Source: Rubrivivax sp. (GTDB lineage: Bacteria; Pseudomonadota; Gammaproteobacteria; Burkholderiales; Burkholderiaceae_C). From it: 64,000 nt of DNA. The stretch spans positions 124,001 through 188,000 of the forward strand of contig JAIXYO010000007.1 of the NCBI GenBank assembly GCA_027490215.1, given 5' to 3'. Within the stretch, counting starts at the first letter, position 1. The number at the start of each line of letters is the position of its first letter. The position numbers and the translations under genes are program-made. Positions 55,202-64,000 of this stretch are shown in pieces. The notes under the pieces were generated by a model that worked only from the letters and a program-made list of their open reading frames with translations, was not told the origin of the DNA and did not search any database.

Positions 55202-55975
55202 TCACTGCTCGACGAAGGCCCGCTCGACCACGTAATCGCCGGGCTTGGAGGTGTTGCCTTCCTTGAAGTGCCGCGCTTCCAGCAACACCTTCAGGTCGCG
55301 CAGCATCTCGGGGCTGCCGCACAACATCACCCGGTCGTGCTCGGGGTCGAGCGCGGGCAGTCCGAGGTCGGCGGTCAACTTGCCGGTCTCGATCAGGGTG
55401 GTGATGCGGCCCTGGTTGACGAAGGGCTCTCGGGTTACCGTCGGGTAGTACAGCAGCTGGCTGGACACCATCTCGCCGAGGAATTCGTGCACCGGCAGGT
55501 CCTCGCTGAGGTAGCTGTGATAAGCCAGTTCCTTCACCTCGCGCACACCGTGCACCAGGATCACCTTCTCGAAGCGCTCGTAGGTGTCGGGGTCGCGGAT
55601 GATGCTGAGGAAAGGCGCCACGCCGGTGCCGGTGCCGATCAGGTAAAGCCGTTTGCCGGGCAGCAGGTAGTCGATCAGCAAGGTGCCGGTGGGCTTCTTG
55701 CCGACGATGATGGTGTCACCGACCTTGATGTGCTGAAGCCGCGAGGTCAGCGGGCCGTCGGGGACCTTGATGCTGAGGAATTCGAGCGTGTCGTCATGGT
55801 TCGGGCTGACGATGCTGTAAGCGCGCAGCAGGGGCTTGCCGTCGACGCGCAGGCCGATCATCGTGAAATGGCCGTTGCTGAAGCGCAGGCTCGGGTCGCG
55901 GGTGGTGGTGAAACTGAACAGCCGGTCGGTCCAGTGGTGGACGCTCAGCACGCGCTCTTCGTTGAATGCACTCAT
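55202..55975 (-). CDS. fpr: Ferredoxin/flavodoxin-NADP+ reductase
   Basis: A 257-aa FAD enzyme passing electrons between NADPH and ferredoxin or flavodoxin. FAD site [14 protein letters not shown] site [16 protein letters not shown] and CGSPEM, ending in [11 protein letters not shown] as in bacterial Fpr. Start [16 protein letters not shown] is standard. Divergent from the acyl-CoA dehydrogenase gene. Confidence 0.95.
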   Translation of the reverse strand: MSAFNEERVLSVHHWTDRLFSFTTTRDPSLRFSNGHFTMIGLRVDGKPLLRAYSIVSPNHDDTLEFLSIKVPDGPLTSRLQHIKVGDTIIVGKKPTGTLLIDYLLPGKRLYLIGTGTGVAPFLSIIRDPDTYERFEKVILVHGVREVKELAYHSYLSEDLPVHEFLGEMVSSQLLYYPTVTREPFVNQGRITTLIETGKLTADLGLPALDPEHDRVMLCGSPEMLRDLKVLLEARHFKEGNTSKPGDYVVERAFVEQ

Positions 55976-56100
55976 GGGTGGGGCCGGATCGACAAAGCGC
56001 GTATTTTCCACGCCCGGGTCAACTCGCACCGCAAAGATCGATATGCGCAATTCAAGGGCATGATCAGCGCCCACGGATCCAGGCCACACGGAGCTTCCGC

Positions 56101-57291
56101 ATGAACCCTCTCCCATCTGCCCGCTTCGCCTGGGATGACCCGCTGCTGCTGGACACGCAGCTGTCCGGTGACGAGCGCGCCGTGCGCGAAGCGGCAGCCG
56201 CCTACTGCCAGCAGCGGCTGGCCACGCGGGTGCTCGAGGCCTTCCGCCACGAAACCACCGACACGTCGATCTTTCGTGAGATGGGTGAGCTCGGTCTGCT
56301 CGGCATCGTGATTCCGCCCGAATACGGCGGCGCCGGCATGAACCACGTCTGCTACGGTCTGGTGGCCCGCGAGGTCGAGCGAGTCGACTCCGGCTACCGC
56401 TCGATGATGAGCGTGCAAAGCTCGCTGGTGATGCTGCCGATTCACGCGTTTGGCACCGAAGCGCAGAAGCAGCGCTACCTGCCGAAGCTGGCCACCGGTG
56501 AGGCGATCGGCTGCTTCGGCCTGACCGAGCCCGATCACGGCTCCGACCCGGGCAGCATGATGACGCGGGCGGTTAGCGTGCCGGGTGGCTATAGCCTGAC
56601 GGGCACCAAGACCTGGATCACCAACAGCCCGATCGCTGATGTGTTCGTCGTCTGGGCCAAGGACGATGCCGGCGAGATTCGTGGCTTCATCCTCGACCGG
56701 GGCACGGCCGGCCTCAGCGCGCCGACGCTGCACGGCAAGGTCGGGCTGCGCGCCAGCATCACCGGGCAGATCGCGATGGACGGGGTGTTCTGCCCGGAGG
56801 AGAACGCCTTCCCCGACATCCGCGGCCTCAAAGGCCCGTTCACCTGCCTGAACAGTGCTCGCTTCGGCATCGCCTGGGGGACGCTCGGGGCGGCCGAGGA
56901 CTGCTGGTTCCGGGCGCGCCAGTATGTGCTTGACCGGCATCAGTTCGGCCGCCCGCTGGCGGCCAACCAGCTGATCCAGAAGAAGCTCGCCGACATGCAG
57001 ACCGAGATCTCGCTTGGCCTGCAGGCCTGTCTGCGCCTGGGCCGCATGAAGGACGAGGGAACCGCCGCACCCGAGATCACCTCGATGCTCAAGCGCAACT
57101 CCTGCGGCAAGTCCCTCGACATCGCGCGGATGGCGCGCGACATGCTTGGCGGCAACGGCATCAGCGACGAATACGGCATCGCACGGCACCTGGTCAACCT
57201 CGAAGTGGTCAACACCTACGAAGGCACGCACGACATCCACGCACTGATCCTCGGCCGGGCGATGACAGGGATCGCCGCCTTTGCCAACTGA
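56101..57291 (+). CDS. gcdH: Glutaryl-CoA dehydrogenase (acyl-CoA dehydrogenase family)
   Basis: A 396-aa FAD enzyme that oxidises and decarboxylates glutaryl-CoA to crotonyl-CoA in lysine/tryptophan breakdown. Signatures: [47 protein letters not shown], and the catalytic Glu in [17 protein letters not shown]. The start [21 protein letters not shown] is typical for GcdH. The following 150 bp hold no feature I recognise. Confidence 0.93.
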   Translation: MNPLPSARFAWDDPLLLDTQLSGDERAVREAAAAYCQQRLATRVLEAFRHETTDTSIFREMGELGLLGIVIPPEYGGAGMNHVCYGLVAREVERVDSGYRSMMSVQSSLVMLPIHAFGTEAQKQRYLPKLATGEAIGCFGLTEPDHGSDPGSMMTRAVSVPGGYSLTGTKTWITNSPIADVFVVWAKDDAGEIRGFILDRGTAGLSAPTLHGKVGLRASITGQIAMDGVFCPEENAFPDIRGLKGPFTCLNSARFGIAWGTLGAAEDCWFRARQYVLDRHQFGRPLAANQLIQKKLADMQTEISLGLQACLRLGRMKDEGTAAPEITSMLKRNSCGKSLDIARMARDMLGGNGISDEYGIARHLVNLEVVNTYEGTHDIHALILGRAMTGIAAFAN

Positions 57292-57441
57292 GCATCCAGC
57301 GCATGGCGGGTTCATCGATGGTTAAGCCCCCGCCTCCACGATCTCTTGTTTGCATGCGGGTCACTGCCCGACAGTGCTTGTCTGGCACGCCTGCAGTGCT
57401 GACAGGTTCGTCTCTCCCTCCCACGCTACCTGGACACGATC

Positions 57442-59100
57442 ATGCGTTCATCAACCGGCAGCCCACGGGGCACGCATAAGACCTGGGCGCTGTCGACCGA
57501 AACGCTGGCGCTGTGGGTCAGCGTGTATTTCGTTGTGGTCTGCAACCAGTCGTTCTGGGCCAGCGCGCTGGCGGATCGATCGCCCAGCGACCCAGGGACC
57601 TGGCGCTTCGGCGTCGCCGTGTTCGTGCTGCTGGTGATGGTGCACTTCCTCCTGTTGTGCCTGGTCGTCACGCGCCGAACCGCCAAGCCGGTGCTGATCC
57701 TGCTGCTGGTATGCACCGCCTTCGCGACCTACTTCATGGGCAAGTACTCGGTGTTCCTGGACCCGACGATGCTGCGCAACCTGGTGAATACCGATGTCGG
57801 CGAAGCGCGTGACTTGCTGGCCTGGGACATGCTGACGCACCTGGCCTGGCAGGCTGGGATTCCGGCGGCGCTGGTGTGGGTCACACTGGTGCGCGATCGG
57901 CCCTGGCGGACGGCGATTCCCTGGCGCCTGGGCGCGTTCATCGCCGCGATGTTGGTCGGCATCGGCGCGGTCATGTCGGTGTCGAAGGACTTGTCGTCGC
58001 TGATGCGGTCCAACAAATCGATGCGCTACCTGATCACGCCGGCCAACTATGTTTACTCGCTGGCGCGTGTCGCCACCGCCGACGCGGTCCAGGCGACCAA
58101 GCCGCTGGTGCCGGTCGGCACGGACGCGGTGGCCGGCCCCGCCTGGGCCGGGCGCAGCAAGCCGCTGCTGTTCGTGCTGGTCGTGGGCGAAACCGCGCGT
58201 GCGATGAACTGGGGGCTGAATGGCTACGCGCGGCAGACAACACCCGAATTGGCCGCGCTCGATGTCGTCAACTTCAGCGATGTGGGCAGCTGCGGCACCA
58301 ACACCGAAACCTCGCTGCCCTGCATGTTCTCGCGGATCGGGCGGCGCGACTACGACGAGGACCGCATCCGCGGCGAAGAGTCGCTGCTGCATGTCGTGAA
58401 CAGGGCCGGATTCGACGTGCAGTGGCGAGACAACCAGTCGGGGTGCAAGGGCGTGTGCGATGGCCTGCCGAGCCGGAAGATGGTCGACACCCCCGACCCC
58501 GCGCTGTGTAGCGGCCGCGAGTGCATGGACGAGATCCTGTTGAAAGGCCTGGCGGACGAAGTGGCCGATGGCAAGGGCAACCACCTGATCGTGTTGCACC
58601 AGATGGGCAGCCATGGCCCGGCCTACCACCGGCGCGCGCCCGACAAATTCAAGCGGTACACACCGACCTGCGACACCGCCGAGCTGCGCAAATGCTCGAC
58701 GGAAGCGGTCGTCAATTCCTACGACAACTCGATCGCCTACACCGACCATGTGCTGGCCGACGCGATCCGCTTCCTGCAATCGCAGAGCGAGCGCTACGAC
58801 ACCGCCTTGCTGTATGCGTCGGATCACGGCGAGTCGCTGGGCGAGAACAACCTGTTCCTGCATGGCCTGCCGTACGCCATCGCACCGATCCAGCAGACGC
58901 AGGTGCCGATGGTGATGTGGCTGTCGCCGTCGTTCACCGAGAGCCGTCAGATCGACCTCGCCTGCCTGCGCACCCGGGCCGCGCAGCGCGCCACGCACGA
59001 CAACCTGTTCCACACGATGCTGGGCCTGCTCGACGTGCAGACCAGCGTCTACGAACCGGCGCTCGACCTGGTCAAGGGCTGCCGAGCCCAGGCGAAGTGA
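57442..59100 (+). CDS. Phosphoethanolamine-lipid A transferase (EptA/MCR family)
   Basis: A 552-aa inner-membrane enzyme that adds phosphoethanolamine to lipid A. Five N-terminal helices (residues 20-180) precede a periplasmic sulfatase-fold domain with Glu250 (VVGETARAMNWGLNGYARQTTP), the nucleophile Thr288 in SCGTNTETSLPCMFS, and YASDHGESLGEN. Six or more cysteines in the second half fit the conserved disulfides. The chromosomal setting with no mobile element marks it as an intrinsic family member, not an acquired mcr gene. Confidence 0.93.
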   Translation: MRSSTGSPRGTHKTWALSTETLALWVSVYFVVVCNQSFWASALADRSPSDPGTWRFGVAVFVLLVMVHFLLLCLVVTRRTAKPVLILLLVCTAFATYFMGKYSVFLDPTMLRNLVNTDVGEARDLLAWDMLTHLAWQAGIPAALVWVTLVRDRPWRTAIPWRLGAFIAAMLVGIGAVMSVSKDLSSLMRSNKSMRYLITPANYVYSLARVATADAVQATKPLVPVGTDAVAGPAWAGRSKPLLFVLVVGETARAMNWGLNGYARQTTPELAALDVVNFSDVGSCGTNTETSLPCMFSRIGRRDYDEDRIRGEESLLHVVNRAGFDVQWRDNQSGCKGVCDGLPSRKMVDTPDPALCSGRECMDEILLKGLADEVADGKGNHLIVLHQMGSHGPAYHRRAPDKFKRYTPTCDTAELRKCSTEAVVNSYDNSIAYTDHVLADAIRFLQSQSERYDTALLYASDHGESLGENNLFLHGLPYAIAPIQQTQVPMVMWLSPSFTESRQIDLACLRTRAAQRATHDNLFHTMLGLLDVQTSVYEPALDLVKGCRAQAK

Positions 59101-59226
59101 CTTGGCGGCGTTGGCTTGATGCAAAAGCCGGCGCGCCACGCGACGAACAGCGGGAAAATCGGTGCCTGATCCCGCTGGCACCGCTGGTGCACGACGCGGC
59201 CACCCCCGCTTTTGAAGAGAGTCTCC

Positions 59227-59931
59227 ATGCCCAGCCCCACCATGCGCATCGCGCCGAGCCTGTTGTCTGCCGACTTTGCCCGTCTCGGCGAGGAAGTCAC
59301 CGCGGTGATCGCCGCTGGCGCCGACGTCATCCATTTCGACGTGATGGACAACCACTATGTGCCCAACCTGACGGTGGGGCCGCTGGTCTGTCAGGCGATC
59401 AAGCCCTACGCGGTGAAAGACGGCCAGCCGGTGCCCATCGATGTGCACCTGATGGTCAAGCCGGTCGATGCACTGATCCCGATGTTCGCGCAGGCCGGCG
59501 CCTCGATCATCTCGTTTCACCCCGAAGCCAGTGAACACGTCGACCGCACGATCCAGCTGATCCACTCGTTCGGCTTGAAGGCCGGGCTGGTGCTCAACCC
59601 GGCGACGCCGCTGAACTGCCTCGACTACGTGCTCGATGAGCTCGATCTGGTGCTGCTGATGTCGGTCAACCCCGGCTTTGGCGGTCAGAGCTTCATTGAG
59701 CATGTGCTGCCGAAGATCGACGCGGTGCGAAAGCGCATCGATGCCACCGGCGGCGACATCTGGCTGGAAGTCGATGGCGGCGTCAAGGCCGACAACGCAC
59801 AGCGCGTCGGCAACGCCGGTGCCGACACTCTGGTCGCCGGCTCAGCGGTTTTCAGCGGCGGGCGCTATGCCGAATCGATCGCGGCGATCCGCGCCAACGC
59901 AATCGCTGGCGCACTGGCTCGTCGCGCCTGA
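59227..59931 (+). CDS. rpe: Ribulose-phosphate 3-epimerase
   Basis: Interconverts ribulose-5-phosphate and xylulose-5-phosphate. The 234-aa TIM barrel has [42 protein letters not shown] and [17 protein letters not shown] plus [13 protein letters not shown] at 59227 after a GAAGAGAG purine run; an ATG at 59242 is possible. The gph gene follows by 13 bp. Confidence 0.96.
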   Translation: MPSPTMRIAPSLLSADFARLGEEVTAVIAAGADVIHFDVMDNHYVPNLTVGPLVCQAIKPYAVKDGQPVPIDVHLMVKPVDALIPMFAQAGASIISFHPEASEHVDRTIQLIHSFGLKAGLVLNPATPLNCLDYVLDELDLVLLMSVNPGFGGQSFIEHVLPKIDAVRKRIDATGGDIWLEVDGGVKADNAQRVGNAGADTLVAGSAVFSGGRYAESIAAIRANAIAGALARRA

Positions 59932-59944
59932 GCTCGACAGCCGC

Positions 59945-60622
59945 ATGCCTGCTGAACTGCGCGCGATCAGCGCGGTCGCCTTCGCCCTCGACGGCACACT
60001 GATCGACAGCGCGGCTGACATCGGCCACGCGGTCAACACGGCACTGGCGGCCTCGGGGCTCCAACGCTTCGATCTGACAACCGTTCGCAGCTGGATTGGC
60101 GATGGCCCGGACGCGCTGATTTCCCGCGCGTTGGAGGCACAAGGCGTGTCACCGGACGATCTGGCCCTGCGAGAGACGCTGCGTGCCGGCTTCGACGCGG
60201 CAACGCTTGCATCGCCTCTGGCGCATGGGCATGTCTACCCCGGCATCGCTGAGCTGCTGCGTCAGCTGAGCGCGCATGGCTACCCCCTGGCGCTGGTCAC
60301 CAACAAGCCGACACAGCTGGCACGCGCCGTCGTCGAGGCAGCCGGCCTGCTGCCCTGGCTGTCTCATCTCCAAGGCGCCGATTCGACAGCGCAGCGCAAG
60401 CCCTCGCCGCTGATGCTGCAGACCACAGCCGCGCACCTGGGGGTGTCGACATCGGAGCTGCTGATGGTCGGCGACGCACCGCCCGACATCCTGGCGGCCG
60501 TGGCCGCCGGCTGCCCGGCTGCGCTCGTCAGCTGGGGCTACGGCGCGCATGCGGTGCCTGCCGGGCTGAACCCGTGGCGGGTGGACCAGCCGCAACAGAT
60601 CAGCGCCCGCCTGATCGGGTAA
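59945..60622 (+). CDS. gph: Phosphoglycolate phosphatase family protein, nucleophile Asp replaced
   Basis: A 225-aa HAD phosphatase positioned after rpe as gph usually is. Motif I reads VAFALDGTLIDSA: the usual DxDGT has Ala14 in place of the nucleophilic Asp, while Asp16 is kept. Motif II ALVTNKPTQ, the Lys in AQRKPSPL and the acidic motif MVGDAPPD are present. With the nucleophile missing, the protein should not hydrolyse phosphoesters by the normal route, unless the base (GCC instead of GAC) is a sequence error. Confidence 0.85.
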   Translation: MPAELRAISAVAFALDGTLIDSAADIGHAVNTALAASGLQRFDLTTVRSWIGDGPDALISRALEAQGVSPDDLALRETLRAGFDAATLASPLAHGHVYPGIAELLRQLSAHGYPLALVTNKPTQLARAVVEAAGLLPWLSHLQGADSTAQRKPSPLMLQTTAAHLGVSTSELLMVGDAPPDILAAVAAGCPAALVSWGYGAHAVPAGLNPWRVDQPQQISARLIG

Positions 60623-60703
60623 CACACTCTCGCGTGACACGGGCGCACGGCGCGGCTCGTGACGTGGGACTTGCGCTGAAGAACGGCTCGGCCAGAATGG
60701 GGT

Positions 60704-61696
60704 ATGACCCCGTTCAACGTGTGCCCGTCATGTGTCCGGCTGAACCTGCCTGACGCCAGCATCTGCACCACCTGCGGTGCAACCCTGCGCGGCACAGTAC
60801 GGCAAGCGGCTGAGGAGCACTCCGAGACCTTCGTCAACCTGACGCAGATGGAGCTCGACGCCGACACGACGCCGTCAGTACACCTGGACGAGCCGGAACT
60901 GCAGCGCTGGTTCAATTCGCGCACCGGTGGCCTCGGTGGCCATGCCGACGCGCATCATCCCGCCGCGACGCGCGAACCCGAGACGCCGCTGCCGCCGCTG
61001 CCACCCTTGCAGCTGCGCGAGTTCGAGTCGCCTGCGAAACCCAGCGACGACGAAGCAGCCTTTGCCAACGCGCTACCGCCCGGCGTGATCCTGGCCGATC
61101 TACAGGTACCGTTCCCCTACCTGCCACCTGAGCACCCCCCGGCGGCAGCCGCATCGCCGCCACCCCGCCGCGGCGCAACGCCTGCGAGCACGCCACCGGT
61201 CGCGACGGCCGCCGCCAAGGCGCAACGGCGTGCGCAGGTGCGGCGCACTCTGCTGGCCAGCAAGGGTCAGCCGGTGCCCGCAGCAACGCCTTCTGACGCA
61301 CTGGTGCTGGAGGGCGACGATTCGGCTCGCGAGCAGCTGTGCGCTCTGCTCGAGGTATTCGGTTTTCGCACGCACCCGGTGCAAAGCACGATGCAGGCGG
61401 TGCGCATGCTCGCTGCCAAGCGCTATGCCGTGGCCTTCCTCAACCTCATCTTTGACGGCTCAGCCGCGCCGGCCGCCCACGACCTGTGCAGCCGCGTCAA
61501 GGCGCCGCCCACCCACGCCAGCGACACCGTATCCGCGCTGATCGTCGTCACCGGCTCGGCGCGTCCGGTAGAACGCGTGCGCGCCGAGCTGGCAGGCTGC
61601 GATGCCTTCCTGTTGAAGCCGGTGAGCCGTGGCGCAGTCGCCCAGGCTCTGGAGGCCTGCGGGGTGGCGCTGCCAATCGACTCGCGGCGGGCCTGA
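60704..61696 (+). CDS. Zinc-ribbon protein with a degenerate receiver-like domain
   Basis: A 330-aa protein. An N-terminal zinc ribbon has Cys7, Cys10, Cys21 and Cys24 (NVCPSCVRLNLPD; SICTTCGATL). A Pro/Ala-rich linker leads to a C-terminal 120 residues like a response-regulator receiver (ALVLEGDDSAREQLCALLEVFG; CDAFLLKPVSRGAVAQAL). The expected phospho-acceptor position reads FLNLIF, with Asn in place of Asp, so it is likely not phosphorylated. No output domain. Function unknown. Confidence 0.72.
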   Translation: MTPFNVCPSCVRLNLPDASICTTCGATLRGTVRQAAEEHSETFVNLTQMELDADTTPSVHLDEPELQRWFNSRTGGLGGHADAHHPAATREPETPLPPLPPLQLREFESPAKPSDDEAAFANALPPGVILADLQVPFPYLPPEHPPAAAASPPPRRGATPASTPPVATAAAKAQRRAQVRRTLLASKGQPVPAATPSDALVLEGDDSAREQLCALLEVFGFRTHPVQSTMQAVRMLAAKRYAVAFLNLIFDGSAAPAAHDLCSRVKAPPTHASDTVSALIVVTGSARPVERVRAELAGCDAFLLKPVSRGAVAQALEACGVALPIDSRRA

Positions 61697-61751
61697 CGGC
61701 CCGCCACCAACACCTCGACGCCGAGCGTCGAACCACCTAAGGAGACCGCCC

Positions 61752-62456
61752 ATGGGCACCACGATCCAGTTTCAGCGCCCTGACGGGCAGACGGCCTCAG
61801 GCTACCTCGCCGAGCCAGCGAACCCTGTCAATGCGCCCGGCATCGTCGTCATCCAGGAATGGTGGGGCGTGAATCAGCAAATCCGCGGCGTGGCCGACCG
61901 GCTGGCACAGGCCGGCTACCGCGCGCTGGTGCCCGACCTGTATCGCGGCCAGCTGACGTTGGAGGCCGAGGAGGCCCACCACCTGATGAGCGGCCTGAAC
62001 TTCGGCGACGCTGCGTCCCAGGACATCCGCGGCGCGGTGCTGCACCTCAAGCAGGGCAGCGGCCACGTGAGTCCCAAGGTCGGTATCACCGGCTTCTGCA
62101 TGGGTGGCGCGCTGACGCTGCTCGGCCTGTGCGCCACGCCCGAGGCCGACGCAGGCGTCGTCTGGTACGGCTGCCCACCGCTGGAATACATCGACGCCAC
62201 GAAGATCAAGGCGCCGCTGCTCGGCCACTGGGCCACGCAGGATGAGTTCTTCACGATCGCCACCGTCGATGCGCTGGAAGCCAAGCTGCGCGAGGCCAGC
62301 GTGGACTTCGAGTTCCACCGCTACCTGGCGCACCACGCCTTTGCCAACGAAACCGCCGTGGGACCGGGGCGGCTTGCGCAGACTCAGTTCGATCCGGTGT
62401 GGGCACAGCAGGCCTGGGATCGGACGTTCGGGTTTTTGGGGAAGTGGTTGGGGTGA
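61752..62456 (+). CDS. Dienelactone hydrolase family protein
   Basis: A 234-aa alpha/beta hydrolase. The Cys nucleophile is in GFCMGGA (Cys116), with Glu36 in VIQEWWGVN and the His in LAHHAFAN; the missing acid is in WATQDEFF. True dienelactone hydrolases act in chlorocatechol breakdown, but such stand-alone members have many substrates. ATG 61752 has AAGGAG at ideal spacing. Confidence 0.9.
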   Translation: MGTTIQFQRPDGQTASGYLAEPANPVNAPGIVVIQEWWGVNQQIRGVADRLAQAGYRALVPDLYRGQLTLEAEEAHHLMSGLNFGDAASQDIRGAVLHLKQGSGHVSPKVGITGFCMGGALTLLGLCATPEADAGVVWYGCPPLEYIDATKIKAPLLGHWATQDEFFTIATVDALEAKLREASVDFEFHRYLAHHAFANETAVGPGRLAQTQFDPVWAQQAWDRTFGFLGKWLG

Positions 62457-62460
62457 GGCG

Positions 62461-62775
62461 ATGCGTTCAGGGTTGCATGCTGCCGATATGACCGGGCGCG
62501 CCGCCATGCCCATCTCTGCGATTCCCTTGCATGAACAGTCCGTCAAGGCGGGCGTTTTCACAAGGGCGGTCACGCTCCGCGCCGCGCTGGTTCTTGGCTG
62601 CGCCGCCAGCATCGCTCTGGCTGCATGGGTCGGAAAGCCGGCGCCGTATCTGGAGTCAAACCCAGAACTCGGCCGCCTGCTTCGAGGCATGGCGCTGTTT
62701 ATTCAAAAGCCGCCGTTGAGTTGCGCGCCGACTGGCTCCCACACACGGCCTTGCGTGGGCCACGCGCGCCTGTAA
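62461..62775 (+). CDS. Possible small membrane protein, perhaps truncated
   Basis: A 104-aa reading frame with one convincing hydrophobic segment (AALVLGCAASIALAAWVG) followed by KPAPYLESNPELGRLLRGMALF, which looks like a genuine protein. After that, residues 78-104 (IQKPPLSCAPTGSHTRPC) look unlike a protein and may come after a frameshift. I cannot name a family. It starts 4 bp after the dienelactone hydrolase stop. Confidence 0.4.
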   Translation: MRSGLHAADMTGRAAMPISAIPLHEQSVKAGVFTRAVTLRAALVLGCAASIALAAWVGKPAPYLESNPELGRLLRGMALFIQKPPLSCAPTGSHTRPCVGHARL

Positions 62776-62903
62776 CGCCTGCTCACAACTCGAAGATCAC
62801 TCCGTTTCAGCGGGATTTCGTCACAGCAGGGACAATACGGGTTTTCGTTGGTACGTTCTTGCCCCGACGTGCCGGCTCAACCTGAGAGGTCTACTCCCGC
62901 GCC

Positions 62904-63197
62904 ATGGCCACACAACGAACCAAGACTACACCGAATTCCGCCCCCAACCCGATCGCCGCCAGCGCTGAAAACATCAAGCTGCGGCAAACCCAGGCCGAGT
63001 ATTCGGCTGCCCGGCCCTCGTCCGAACCTGGCATCAAACCCATGATGTCGAGTTCGAAGATGTACGTCTGCCGTCGCTGCCAGGCGAACTTCAAGACGGG
63101 CGAGGGCAGGCCAGACCCGCGGCTGCGCGGCCTCGGCAAGTGCAACAAGTGCCTGGACGCCGCAACCGCGGCGCAGGCGGCACAGATCGCCGCCTGA
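62904..63197 (+). CDS. Small zinc-ribbon protein, paralogue B
   Basis: A 97-aa paralogue of the protein at 54092-54388. The ribbon cysteines are 56, 59, 80 and 83 (MYVCRRCQANFKTGEG; GLGKCNKCL), and the preceding LRQTQAEYSAARPSSEPG block is shared. The ATG at 62904 begins MATQRTKTTPN. The two copies differ mainly in the N- and C-terminal tails. It converges on thiC. Function unknown. Confidence 0.78.
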   Translation: MATQRTKTTPNSAPNPIAASAENIKLRQTQAEYSAARPSSEPGIKPMMSSSKMYVCRRCQANFKTGEGRPDPRLRGLGKCNKCLDAATAAQAAQIAA

Positions 63198-63211
63198 CGC
63201 CCCAGGGCTCG

Positions 63212-64000
<789 letters not shown>

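Noticed and set aside
57442-59100. Acquired colistin-resistance (mcr) gene
   Set aside because: Same enzyme family, but codon use fits its neighbours, no insertion sequence or plasmid gene is near, and rpe/gph follow directly. An intrinsic chromosomal eptA-type gene is the simpler reading.
57451-59703. 750-codon open frame on the minus strand
   Set aside because: Antisense to the phosphoethanolamine transferase and rpe, both with clear catalytic motifs; the composition is non-protein-like.

Overview
The window is a GC-rich, densely packed chromosomal segment whose gene content and order point to a betaproteobacterium of the order Burkholderiales, in the Rubrivivax/Leptothrix/Methylibium range. 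This is an inference from ptsN-hprK, divergent fur/bamE, pgk-pyk-fba-purC, a Calvin-subtype aldolase, rpe-gph and thiC. I saw no rRNA, tRNA, CRISPR array, insertion sequence or prophage. One decayed sensor-kinase gene lies near 53.2-53.9 kb.

Layout. 0-5.7 kb: the end of ptsN, then hprK, fur, bamE, dapB, a TolQ/ExbB-TolR/ExbD pair, and ribA on the minus strand. 5.8-9.4 kb: biotin genes bioA-bioF-bioD. 9.4-11.2 kb: an HD-GYP regulator and a small membrane protein. 11.2-16.6 kb: an iron-uptake operon tonB-exbB-exbD-TonB-dependent receptor-PKHD hydroxylase behind a Fur-box-like site. 16.6-21.8 kb: MOSC protein, flavin reductase, and a DsbD-like/redoxin/ChaN group. 22-24.9 kb: formaldehyde-activating enzyme (Fae), a FolB-like aldolase, a lipoprotein and azlCD. 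24.9-34 kb: pgk, pyk, a regulator with an ATPase and a STAS-like domain, fba, purC, a repeat protein and a pabB-pabC fusion. 34-36 kb: small unknown proteins and a degenerate GGDEF protein.

36.1-53.1 kb is the most interesting part: two adjacent minus-strand operons, each starting with a near-perfect sigma-54 (-24/-12) promoter followed by a guanidine-I (ykkC) riboswitch. The right-hand operon (52.8 to 44.05 kb) encodes an ABC permease and ATPase, the two carboxyguanidine deiminase subunits, a guanidine (urea-type) carboxylase and allophanate hydrolase. Together these form the known route from guanidine to ammonia and CO2. The left-hand operon (43.8 to 36.1 kb) encodes the matching solute-binding protein, a membrane desaturase/hydroxylase, two short-chain dehydrogenases, an EamA transporter, a creatininase with its full metal-ligand set, a biuret/guanylurea-hydrolase-like enzyme, a metallo-beta-lactamase-fold hydrolase and a protein I do not recognise. 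I propose that this second riboswitch operon processes substituted guanidines (creatinine, guanylurea or N-alkylguanidines) and feeds guanidine into the first operon.

53-64 kb: the pseudogene, two paralogous small zinc-ribbon proteins (54.1 and 62.9 kb), a dehydrogenase, ferredoxin-NADP reductase, glutaryl-CoA dehydrogenase, a phosphoethanolamine transferase, rpe, a gph whose nucleophilic Asp is replaced by Ala, a zinc-ribbon/receiver-like protein, a dienelactone hydrolase, and the C-terminal part of thiC running off the right edge.
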